Source: Rosa chinensis | Lineage: Eukaryota; Streptophyta; Magnoliopsida; Rosales; Rosaceae | Direction of reading: 5' to 3' | DNA length: 64,000 nucleotides | Assembly (NCBI RefSeq): GCF_002994745.2 | Contig: NW_020126815.1 | Coordinates: forward strand, 186,001 to 250,000 | In this document: one piece after another, positions 1-10,096 of the stretch | Numbering within the stretch: position 1 is the stretch's first letter | Layout: the number at the start of each line of letters is the position of its first letter | Translations under genes and position numbers: made by a program | The notes under the pieces: model-generated | Told to the model about the DNA's origin: nothing | Database searches by the model: none | What the model saw: the letters and a program-made list of their open reading frames with translations, nothing else

Positions 1-1
1 T

Positions 2-445
2 ATAGGAGGCTATCAAGGGAACCAAGGGGGTCCCCCACGTCCAAGGTATGATCCATATTCGAATACCTATAACCCTGGATGGAGGGACCACCCCAACTTC
101 AAGTGGACCAACAATGAAAATGTTCAGAACCCTCTTGGTGGCAGTTTCCAACGTCCTCAAGGACCTCCCTATCAAAGACCTTACATGCCTCCTCAACACA
201 ATGTAGGGAATCCCAATTCTCACTATGATAAGACAATAGAGGCATTGACTAATTCTACTCAGGCATTGACTAGTGCCACACAGACTTTGCTTCAAGGACA
301 ACAGACCAATGCCAAGGACATTGCAGAGCTCAAGAAACAAATGGGACAAGTGGTGGACTTCATGACCAAGTTTCATGAGAGTGGTAAGCTTCCGAGCAAC
401 ACAATTCAAAACCCAAAGGGAAGCTTTGAAGGTTCCACCAACTGA
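2..445 (+). CDS. gag: Partial Athila-like Gag, C-terminal part (inverted copy of E3 gag)
   Basis: The frame is open from base 2, so the start lies left of the window; the first Met at 185 is internal. It encodes the glycine-, proline- and asparagine-rich Gag tail (YDPYSNTYNPGWRDHPNFKW) and a Q/K-rich stretch with ELKKQMGQVVDFM. It ends at TGA 443-445 and matches 21650-22095 on the other strand. Compared with E1, the frame stops shortly after IQNP; the protease seen in E1 is missing because the frame runs directly into the 3' noncoding region. It would be a Gag-only product. In a living element Gag forms the particle that packages the RNA. Confidence 0.85.
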   Translation: MGGYQGNQGGPPRPRYDPYSNTYNPGWRDHPNFKWTNNENVQNPLGGSFQRPQGPPYQRPYMPPQHNVGNPNSHYDKTIEALTNSTQALTSATQTLLQGQQTNAKDIAELKKQMGQVVDFMTKFHESGKLPSNTIQNPKGSFEGSTN

Positions 446-497
446 GGAGAAGAGGAAACCACGTCTAGGCTGAGAAGACGTTAAAACCAAGCGCTGC

Positions 498-513
498 TTG
501 GGAGGCAACCCAA
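498..513 (+). promoter_or_regulatory. Conserved GGGAGGCAACCC hairpin
   Basis: Arms TTGGG (498-502) and CCCAA (509-513) pair around loop AGGCAA. A shorter AAGC...GCTT inverted repeat lies just 5'. The same element occurs at 5520-5535 (+), 16561-16576 (-), 21582-21597 (-) and 49181-49196 (-), always just downstream of the gag or leader joint. E4 has a compensated version at 25518-25533. The role is unknown; an RNA structure is inferred. Confidence 0.75.
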
Positions 514-661
514 TTCAGAAGTTGCTGTGGAGGAGTCATCAACGCAGATTTGTTTTATTTTTTCCCTTTTACTCCTCCAATTTTCTTTGTACTTAGTCAT
601 TATTTTCGTAAATCTTTTTCCTATATACTTAAGTGTTTCATTGCATGCTTATACTTGATTA

Positions 662-696
662 CATTGAGGACAATGCAATATTTAAGTGTGGGGGAA
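662..696 (+). promoter_or_regulatory. Internal stem-loop plus PPT-like module
   Basis: CATTG (662-666), loop AGGA, CAATG (671-675), then AAGTGTGGGGGAA (684-696). The purine run resembles the true PPT at 2422-2439 but lies about 1.75 kb upstream of the LTR. Equivalent copies lie at 5693-5724, 16369-16403, 21399-21433, 48996-49029 and 53818-53851. Confidence 0.7.
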
Positions 697-2399
697 TTTA
701 AGGGATTTATATTGAGTCATATATTGAAAAATACAAAAAAAAAAAAAAAAAATCGGAAAATGTCAAAATTTAAAAATTTTCGTTGCTTTTGTTCTTGTTT
801 TTGAGTCTTAGGATGCCCTTTTAACTGTCTAGGATGATTCTATATCTCTGAAATCATGACTAAAAGAGGATCACAAAATTGAGATGACTTAAACATGGTA
901 TTCTTTGGTTAATTGAGATATATGAAAAATATGTGCCTTGTAGTGGATATGGATTTCGAAACTTTGGTACAGAATATGAGCATGTTAGGATGAGTTTTGA
1001 TTCATAAAAACCCATGTGAGATATTGAGCCCATGTCCCTTTTTCTTGGAGTGAAATGAAAATATATTCTTATTTTCTTGGCGATGTTTTGATGATCTCAT
1101 TATTCTTTCATCTTGATTGACTACTTGCCATAGATTAAGTTTGATGGACTAGAGAATGCTAGAATTCGCTCTTGTGCTTGTTGAGACGTATATCAATACA
1201 TGGCCCTGATTCTGGAAGGGATAGAGGCATCCTAGGAATTACCACCATTGCCATATAAACTTGTGTCCCCATTTGTACCCGTCGTGGGACTCCCCTAGAT
1301 AAGCCCCTTTGAGCCTACACTAAGCCTTTTCGTTCATCACCCTAAAATCCTTAACCATGAAGCTTAGTATAGTTACAACCCTACCCTTTGTTCTAAGAAC
1401 TTAGTGGAGCTATCTTTTGAGACATACTACGTGGGTTTGGTGCTAAAGATGAAAATTGAGAAGAGGTGAAAGTTCAAGTGTGGGGGTAGACTTGTCCATA
1501 AAGAAAAAAAAATATGTGAAAGCCGTGAAAATAAAAAGAAAAGAAAATAGTGTACGGCATAAAAAGAAAAGAAAAGAAAGAAATATTTATGGATTTTAGT
1601 CCCCCATACTTAGTAATTTTGGAGTCTGCTTTGAAATGAAGGCCCACTAAAGAAAAATTTGGCCTTTGTCCATTCACTATAGTTCAGGGGAAGTTTACAA
1701 TGAAGATTGGGCCCAACATGAAGACATTAGGCCCCTTTTATGTTACCTCTAGGGAAAGTGACGTTTTTGCAATGCCTTGGTGGATTTCTTGAGGTCTCTA
1801 CATCTACATATGCTCTACTAGGTTTTTAGGACACATTGATAAATCCTTACCTTTCAGTTCTTTAACCTTGAGCCTTAACCCATTACAACCCTTGAAAAGA
1901 CCTTCTTGATCCTTAAGATGGGACAGCCCTTGATGTGGAGATGAGTTACAAGAGTTGAACCTATGGCTTGGGTCCATCTGTGCAAGTAGTTGGTATCCTT
2001 CATGAGATCTTTAAAGAAAATTATACATGTGCTTTCGTTTCTTACATTATGTGATATACTTGCTATCTTTCACATATACTTGAGTGTATAAGCTTTTAAG
2101 CATTGCCTTGAATTCTGAGAGAAGAAAGAGTGGATATGCCTTGTGAGGATTGAATCATACTTGTCTGAAACATGCTTAACAGAACCCATCACCATTGTTA
2201 CAACCAAGTCCTACTTGTGTATGTGAAGATTATGTGTTTCAATTAACTCTTGAATGCCTAAACATTTATTCTTGGTGAAGTGCTAATCTTGGTGTTGTGA
2301 AAGTAAGAGATTGCTGAGACAAAAAGTTGAAGGGCTATAGAGTCTGTTTCGTGTCAAGTCTTTAATTTTCGTTGAGTCTTAGTGTGTGTCTTTGTGTGA

Positions 2400-2439
2400 T
2401 TTTGCTAAGGGACTAGCAAAAGCTAAGTGTGGGGGAATT
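2400..2439 (+). promoter_or_regulatory. 3' PPT with upstream stem-loop
   Basis: TTTTGCTA (2400-2407) and TAGCAAAA (2414-2421) form an 8-bp stem around AGGGAC. The purine-rich tract GCTAAGTGTGGGGGAATT (2422-2439) then abuts the LTR start at 2440. A PPT at this place primes plus-strand DNA synthesis in LTR retrotransposons. Confidence 0.88.
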
Positions 2440-4742
2440 TGATAGGAGCATTTTAATGCGACGTTTTACTTGCTTTTCCCTGCATTTTCTGCGTTATTTC
2501 CTTAATAAAACCCTGTTTAGGAAAGTTTCCATTCTTTGATTGGGAAAGTTCCTATTTGTAGAAAGTTTCTATTTTTGTAGTTTCTATTTATCATTTTTAG
2601 AAAGTTTCCCATTTTCAGTTTAGGAAAGTTGCCATTTTTCATTTTAGGAAAGTTTCTATTTTTCTTACTAGTTTCTATTTTCAGGTCCTTGTCACAAATG
2701 AGCTGAAACGAGCTCACAAATGGAGAGAGAAGCTAGCCAACGTTGGAGGGAGACAAGATGAAGTACAAAGGGAAGCACAAATGAGCAGAAATGAAGAAAT
2801 GAAGCTTTCCTGGTCCAACCAGGAAACCCTATCCAGAAAAGGAAAGCTTGCCAAAACAAGACTCTTGAGCCAACCATGAATGGAGATCGAATTAATGAAG
2901 TGACATGGCATGAGAGAAGCTTCTTGAAGACTCTAGACGATGACATGGCACAAAGGTGGCGCATGGAGGCCCAAGAACTCTCAAGACTTGTTGGATTTTT
3001 GGCAAATGGATCAAAAGCCCACAAAGCCCATGCAATTAGGGTTTGTGACGCAATGAAGAAACCCTAGATATGCTTGCCGTCCAAAATGAAGAGAGAAACA
3101 AGGAAAATGACGTGGAAAATCAGAAATTAAAAGGAGATTTTCTAGGGAGATTTTCTAGGGCTATTTTTATGGAAATTCATCAAGAGATAAACCCTAGAAT
3201 ATCTTTTGCCGTCCAAGCCAAGAGGAAAAGAAGGAAGTTGCCGTGTGAATTAAAAGAAAACCCTAGAGAATTCGGCAAGGAGATATTCAAGGGAGAAATA
3301 AAAGGAAAGAGAAAAAGGTGGAGACCAAGAAAAGCTCAAAAGAAGTCTAGATACATTCCTTAATTCCCTAAAGGAAGTTTGGCCGAATTGAACTACAAAA
3401 ATCAGAATTATATCAAGGGAATTTCGGCAAGATTATTTAGGGAATTAATATTGGAATTTTGTGATTGGTTGCACCACCTCATAGGGCTTATGTGGCAAGC
3501 TATCATTGGAGGAAACTATGTGGCATTTTCAGATTAATCCCATAGAAAATAAAGAAGAAATACACGGCTTGGAGACCAAGTTGGCCGTCCCCTATATATC
3601 CTCCTCTTCTCTCAACGTCATGGGTTCCGAAAATTCCATACTTTTGCGTTTATACTTTGAGAAAATAATTCAGAAATCTCTCTAGCCTAGCCGTGTTCTT
3701 CTCCATCCTCTAGGGCAACCACGAAGTGCAAGCAAGGCCAAGGAAGAAGAAGACAAGCCGTGCACACCATCCACCCTCCACCTTGAAGATTGCTTTCGAA
3801 ATTCAAGAGACCACATCATCACTTCATTCATCTCATCTTCATCACGGTGTAATCCGATTCTCCTTGTACCTTTGCTTTGTATTTTCGTTGGTTTTGCCTT
3901 AGTTGACACATATGTATGAACAAGTATTGTTTTCTGAAATTTTATGATGAATTGTTAATTTTCAGATTCATATATTGCGATTTATGGTTGCTTTTGTGTG
4001 AGTGTTTGATTAAATTTGCATGATAGAAATCTTTTGTATGATTATCTTGAATGGTTCGAAACATTTAGGGTTTTTATGTGAATGTTGCTACGAATTTGAG
4101 AACATGAATCAACTTTTTGGTTTTGTGTTCTTGAATCGATAAGTAGTAAAGGTTTTGTACAAAAACCGAATTTAATCAAAGAAGATTGCAATTAGGTGGA
4201 CTTTTTCATACTAAGTTGCACATTTGAGTTGATAGCCTTTCTAGGTGTTTATTGCGTTAAACATGACATGATTGACTAGCTTTCTAGGGCTTGATTGCAT
4301 GTTTGATAGAATTAATCTAGGTGCTTTCACTTAGGTAAATTAGCATTGAAAGTAAAATATGGGAAATTGTTTGCTTTTGAACGTTTCACATGATCAACTC
4401 CTCTTGCATGACTATGATGAACAATGATGAACTTGAATTAATTTTAATCATGAGTTTCGACTTTGATCTTTGTTCTTGCATTCCATTTGTATTTTTATGT
4501 TTTTGCATTTTAATTATTTAGGTAACTTAGATTTTATTTTCGGAAATTAAAACCAAAAACTCCCCCCTTTTCGTAAATATGTCTATATTTTGTAAATATT
4601 ATACTTTGTTTTAATTTTAATTGTTTAATTGTTTGACAATGACAGGTGTACCCTCAATCCCCGGAATAGAACGATCCCTATTTACTTTATACTACTAATG
4701 ACATTTCAGGGTTAAATTGGTCGCTCAACAGAAGCGACATCA
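2440..4742 (+). repeat. Family A LTR, 2303 bp (inverted copy of E3 3' LTR)
   Basis: Begins TGATAGGAGC after the PPT and ends GCGACATCA, a TG...CA pair. U3 starts with repeated AGGAAAGTTTCCATT-like units (2517-2685). A TATA-like CTATATATC lies near 3590-3598. U5 carries CAATCCCCGG and a terminal hairpin (GTCGCT 4720-4725 with AGCGAC 4733-4738). It is 2 bp longer than its mirror at 17354-19654. The next bases (ctagtcc) are E2 leader, as in the right arm. Confidence 0.9.
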
Positions 4743-5480
4743 CTAGTCCAGGTCCCTTAAGGTTGAGGGCGGCCTTTATTAACATTCATTGAACTGTCTT
4801 CACACTTAGAATCTTTTTCATCCAAGTAAGTATAGCCTATGTGGGATGGTGTCTAGGAAGGGGATAACGCTCATGACTGGTTCTTGAATTCAGAAGTGCG
4901 TGCAAATGGGCCTAAACCACAATGTGGGAGTAGCTCATGCCGAAATGGATTCTACCTCTCGTGGTCGCCCTCCCCTACCTGGCCATTTCAGTAAGGTTGC
5001 CCAAAGGATGTAGGAGAGACTTGGTGTCTAGACGACTATACTTGGGCCGCACGTCCTCTTGATTTACCGCTTGGAATTTAATTTGATATCAATGATATAT
5101 ATAACAAACGAAAATATTGTGATTCACTAAGGTATATTGGATTAAACATAGTCTTGAAAAGGGTAGCTGTTTCAGTCCCATTGCACATCGAGACTCCCTG
5201 TTCCCGTACCTAAGTGTTGAAAATAATTGTAAAGGAAAGGAAAGAATGTAAATATTTGTAAGTATTTTCGTACAAAGAAAGAAAAGAAAAAAAAAAAAAA
5301 AACATTTGTGTAAATATTTTTCATGTTTTTTTTTTTTTTTTTTACTCACTTGTGTTCTTAACTTGTGTCTTGTGTACAATGTACTTGTTAATTATATTTG
5401 TAGTTTGTAATTCTTTGTTACTTGTTTATATTTTTTTTGTATTTCTTTGTTAATTATAGTTACTAACTTTATTTAATGGA
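4743..5480 (+). other. Family A 5' leader (inverted E2 copy)
   Basis: Noncoding leader shared with E1, E3 and E7. Landmarks are gttgagggcggcc, the AATGTGGGAGTAGC motif, a CCTACCTGGCCATTTCAG block, and an A-rich then T-rich tract at 5281-5342. It lacks the PBS-proximal ~290 bp because those lie on the far side of the E3 insertion in the original nest. No ORF is supported. Confidence 0.75.
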
Positions 5481-7430
5481 GGTACTGTCTGGCTGAAAGA
5501 CGTTAAACTCAAGCGCTGCTTGGGAGGCAACCCAATTCAGAAGTAGATGTGGAGGAGAGCCTTCAACGCAGATTTGTTTTTTTTTTCTTCCCTACTTCTT
5601 TACTTTGTAACTTTTGTTTTTCTTTGAACTTTATTTTCGTAAATTCCATCTCTATATGCTTAAGTGTTTCATTGCATGCTTTTGATTGATTACATTGAGG
5701 ACAATGCAATATTTAAGTGTGGGGGAAGGGATTTACACTTTTATCTTGAGTCATATATTGAAAAATACAAAAAAATTGAAAAATGTCAAAAATTTAAAAA
5801 TTTTCGTTGCTTTTATTTTTGTTTTTGAGTCTTAGGATGCCCTTTCAACTGTCTAGGATGATTCTATATCTCTGAAATCATGATTAAAAGAGGATCACAA
5901 AATTGAGATGATTTCTAAAATGGTATTCTTTGGTTAATTGAGATATATGAAAAATGTATGCATGTGTAGTGGATATGGATTTCGTGACTTTGGTATAGAA
6001 TATGAGCATGTTAAGATGAGTTTTGATTCATATAAACCCATGTGAGATATTGAGCCATGTCCCTTTTTCTTGGAGTGATAAATGAAAAATATATTCTTAT
6101 TTTCTTGGCGATGTTTTGATGATCTCATTATCCTTTCATCTTGATTGACTACTTGCCATAGATTAAGTTTGATGGACTAGAGAATGCTAGAATTCACTCT
6201 TGTACTTGTTGAAACGTTATATCAATACATGGCCCTGATTCTGGAAAGGATAGAGGCACCCTAGGAATTACCACCATTGCCAAATAAACCTGTGTCCTTA
6301 ATTGTGCCCGTCGTGGGACCCCCCTAGATAAGCCCCTTTGAGCCTACATTAAGCCTTTTCATTCATCACCCTTAAAATCCTTAACCATGAAGCTTAGTAT
6401 AGTTACAACCCTACCCTTTGTTCTAAGAACTTAGTGGAGCTATCTTTTGAGACATACTACGTGGGTTTGGTGCTAAGGATGAAAATTGAGAAGAGGTGAA
6501 AGTTCAAGTGTGGGGGTAGACTTATCCATAAAGAAGAAAAAAAATGTGTGAAAAAGCCGAGGAAAAGAAAGTGAAAAAGAAAAAATGTGTACGGCTAAAA
6601 GAAAGAAAAATGTTTATGGATTTTAGTCCCCCATACTTAGTGATTTTAGAGTTTACTTTGAACTGAAGGCCCATTACAGAAAATATGGCCTTTGTCCAAT
6701 TCACTAGAGTTCAAAGGAAGTTTAGAATGAAGATTGGGCCCAACATAAAGACATTAGGCCCTTTTATGATCACCCCTAGGGAAAGTGACGTTTTTACAAT
6801 GCCTTGCTGGAATTTCTTGAAGTCTCTACATTTACATGTGCTCTGCTAGGTTTTTAGGACACTTTGATAAATCCTTACCTTTCGTTTCTTTAAACCTTGA
6901 GCCTTAGCCCCATTACAACCCTTGAGAAGACCTTCTTGATCCTTAAGATGGGACAACCCTTGATGTGGAGATGAGTTACAAGAGTTGAACATATGGCTTG
7001 GGTCCATCTGTGCAAGTAGTTGGTACCTTTCATGAGATCTTTAAAAGAAAAATATACATGTGCTTTCGTTTCATATAATATGTGATATACTTGCTATCTT
7101 TCACATATACTTGAGTGTATAAGCTTTTAAGCATTGCCTTGAATTCTGAGAGAAGAAATAGTGGATATGCCTTGTGAGGATTGAATCAAACTTGTTTGAA
7201 ACATGCTTGACAGAACCCATCACCATTGTACAACCAAGTCCTACTTGTGTATGTGTAAATTATGTGTTTCAATTAACTCTCGAATGCTTAAACATTGACT
7301 CTTGGTTAAGTGCTAATCTTGGTGTTGTGAAAGTAAGAGATTGCTGAGACAAAAAGTTGAAGGGCAATAGAGTCATTGTTTGTGTAGAGTCTTTCAATTT
7401 TCGTTGAGTCTTAGTTGAGTCTTTGTGAGA
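5481..7430 (+). other. 3' noncoding region of the inverted E2 copy
   Basis: The leader is joined directly to the post-gag region with no gag or pol, so this is an internally deleted derivative. It has the hairpin at 5520-5535, an internal PPT-like module (5693-5724) and a further PPT-like copy near 6510. It is the mirror of 14667-16616. Confidence 0.78.
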
Positions 7431-7470
7431 TTTTGCTAAGGGACTAGCAAAAGCTAAGTGTGGGGGAATT
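7431..7470 (+). promoter_or_regulatory. 3' PPT with upstream stem-loop (inverted E2 copy)
   Basis: TTTTGCTA (7431-7438) and TAGCAAAA (7445-7452) flank AGGGAC; PPT at 7453-7470; the LTR starts at 7471. Confidence 0.87.
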
Positions 7471-9481
7471 TGATAGGAGCATTTTAATGCGACATTTTAA
7501 CTGTTATTTCCCTATAATTTCTGCGTTATTTCCTTAATAAAACTCTGTTTAGGAAAGTTTCCATTCTTCGAATGGGAAAGTCCCTAATTGTAGAAAGTTT
7601 CCGTTTTGTAGTTTCTATTTTCCATTTTTAGAAAGTTTCCATTTTAGTTTAAGAAAGTTTCCATTTCTTATTTTAGAAAGCTTCTATTTTCAGGTTTTTG
7701 GAATAAATAAGCTGAATTGAGTTCATAAATGGAACGAGAAGTTTCATGAAGATGACATGGCAAGGAGAGAATCAAGGAAGAGGTTTTTTTTTTAAAAAGG
7801 AAAATATATTTTCCTTGGGGATTAAATTTGCTGTGTAATACTTAAGGAAAAATAAGGTGACAACGTGGGAATTAAAGATGATTGATTGAGGATTTCAAGG
7901 AGAGATTTTCTTGGGAGACTTTTATGGAAAGAAATATTGTTGGAGGAATAATTTGGTGTGATTGCCAACGAGAAAATCAGAAATAATCAAGGAGATGACG
8001 CCAAGAGAGATTCAAGGGAGATATTTATGGAAGGAAAATATGTGTGCACCAAGGAAAAGCTCAAAAGGCGTCCAGATTCATCCCTAAATTCCCTAAAGGA
8101 ATGTTGGCCGAAATTCATGAAGAAAATCAGAATAATTTCAAGGAAATTCGGCAATTAAATATTAGGGAGGTATTTTAGAGAATTATGATTGGTTGGAACA
8201 CATCACAAGGCTTACTTGGCATTCTATGATTGGTTGGACCACATCACAAGCTTACTTGGCGAATTATCATTGGTTGAAGCTATGTGGAAAATTCTGATTG
8301 CTTTGTGAACCCTAGCCATGCTCCTATATAAAACTCCCCCTTTCTCAACGTCAAGGGGTCCTCTCCCCATACAATTTACACTTTAGAAAAAAATCAGAAA
8401 ATCTTCTTAGCATAGCTGTGAGTTTCTCCATCCTCTAGTCATCTCCACGAGTTCAAGCAAGGCCAAGGGAGAAGAAGCATAGCCGTGAGCATCCATCATC
8501 CATCTCCAACCTTGAAGCTTGCTTTCGAGATTCAAGAGACCACCACATCAATCGTTCATCACCATCCCCATCTCACGGTGTAATCCGATTCTCCTTTGTA
8601 ACCTTTGCTTTGAATTTCGTTGGTTATGAACTAGTTGACATATGTGTTTGAACAAATATTAATTTCTGGAATTTTTATGATTAATTGAGAATTTTCAGAT
8701 TCATATTATTGTGATTCGAGAGTTGCTTATGTGGGTTTGTTTAATTAAATTTGCGTTATAGATAACTTTTGTATTTTAATCTTATGTGGTTGCAAACACT
8801 TAGGGTTTCGATATAATTGGTGCTAGGTTTAAGAACATGAAATCGACTTTTCGTTTTGTGTAAACTTGAATCAAAGTAGTAAAGGTTTTGTACAAAGATC
8901 GAATTTAATTAACGAGGATTGCAATTAGGTGGACTTTTCCATACTAAGTTGTACACTTGAGTTGATAGCCTTTCTCTATGTGTAATGCGTTAAACATGAC
9001 ATGATTGACTAGCTTTCTAGGGTTTGATTGCATGTTTGATAGGATTAATCTAGGTGCTTTCGCTTAGGTTAATTAGCATTGAAAAGTAAAAAATGGGAAT
9101 TCATTTGCTTTCGAATGTTTCACATGATCAACTCCTTTCTCATGACTTAGATGAACAATATTAGGGTTTGAATCGATTTTAATCATAAGTTTCGGTTTTG
9201 ATCTTTGTTCTCTCATTCCATCTTTGTATTTACGTTTTTGCATTTTAATTCTTTTGTTTACTTAGTTTTATTTTCGAAAAAACCCAAAAACAAAATCTCC
9301 CCTTTTTCGTAAATAATGTTTATACTTGTGAATATCTATTATACTTTGTTTTAATTTTAATTGTTTAATTGTCCTACATTGACAGGTGTACCCTCAATCC
9401 CCGGAATAGAACCATCCCTACTTGCTTATACTACTAACGATATTTTTAGGGTTAAATTATGCGCTTGCTTTAAGCGCATCA
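7471..9481 (+). repeat. Chimeric family A LTR at the inner edge of the left arm
   Basis: Begins TGATAGGAGC and ends GCGCATCA. From 7471 to about 9171 it matches the E2 3' LTR (12925-14626) apart from homopolymer changes. From 9172 to 9481 it differs by scattered substitutions and an 8-bp deletion near 9336, with some sites resembling the E6 LTR. A TATA-like CCTATATAAAA lies near 8322, with three inverted CCAAT boxes (ATTGG) in repeated units at 8188-8272. The terminal hairpin is ATGCGCTT (9459-9466) with AAGCGCAT (9472-9479). Confidence 0.85.
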
Positions 9482-10096
9482 CACAACACCCATAAAACTT
9501 AAACTAAATCACAATTAAAGCTTGGCCTAACCAAAATTGCAATTTGTCACCATTCCACAAGTGTAGTACAAAAATTAGCATGCATTCTATATACAACAAA
9601 ATCGATGACACTTTAAGTGCAAGGGATTTTAACAATCCCCGGCAACGGCGCCAAAAATTGATGCGGCTGAAATAGCCTCACAATTTAACCCTGCAAAATG
9701 TAGTTGTCAGTATAGGATAAGCAGGGATCGTTCAGTCCGGGGATTGTAGGGTACACCTACACAAAAAGGTCAGTTAACAAATAAAAGAATAAAATGGGGG
9801 GTTTTGAAATTTGGTTCCTAATCTACTTAAAATAAAAACGAAACAAATAAAACTATATACAATGATCGACTTCCCTAACCTTGACCAATACCACTCAGAA
9901 ATTACTGAGTGTAAAAACAGAAAATCCATTTCAACATGCTACAAAAATGTGCCCATCTTAAATGCCTAGATAAGAGCCCAAATGAAAAGCCTCAGCGGAT
10001 CAATCCATTTATCTGATTCGTTCTAATGTAGGTTTGGATCGGAAAAGTCCTTACCAAGCCTAATACTACTAAATTTCGAAAACACTCAGTGTAATT
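9482..10096 (-). mobile_element. E0: family B fragment (LTR 3' part, PBS, start of leader)
   Basis: On the minus strand this reads: 438 bp of a family B LTR 3' end (10096 to 9659), PBS (9653-9633), then leader (9632-9482) matching E4 downstream of its PBS. The LTR part is cut at 10096 by E1, inside the sequence that reads gtaattctctta in E4. The leader is cut at 9481 by the chimeric family A LTR. It is the oldest visible host layer. Confidence 0.85.
9633..9653 (-). promoter_or_regulatory. E0 primer-binding site (tRNA-Asp)
   Basis: Reverse complement reads TGGCGCCGTTGCCGGGGA then TTG, matching the 3' end of plant tRNA-Asp over about 19 nt. It lies 5 bp from the LTR end at 9659. Confidence 0.88.

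Larger units (their letters stand above)
446..2399 (+). other. 3' noncoding region of the inverted E3 copy
   Basis: About 1.95 kb between the gag stop and the PPT with no supportable ORF. It holds the GGGAGGCAACCC hairpin (498-513), a stem-loop plus PPT-like module (662-696), a second PPT-like copy (1476-1486), and an A/G-rich tract near 1500-1590. The opposite strand has short ORFs that are not conserved as proteins. Confidence 0.8.
1..9171. repeat. Left arm of a ~22-kb inverted duplication
   Basis: This arm is the reverse complement of 12925-22095. Mirrored positions sum to 22094-22097 throughout, so only a handful of 1-2 bp indels separate the arms. The arm holds a gag tail, 3' noncoding region, LTR (2440-4742), leader, second 3' region and part of a second LTR. 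It includes the E3-in-E2 junction at the same base as the right arm. It is therefore a copy of that nest and not a set of independent insertions. Whether it is a true chromosomal duplication or an assembly fold-back cannot be decided from sequence alone. Confidence 0.92.

Noticed and set aside
1..9481. Reading the left arm as separate element insertions in the other orientation
   Set aside because: It carries the same E3/E2 insertion junction to the base and is nearly identical throughout, so it is a copy.
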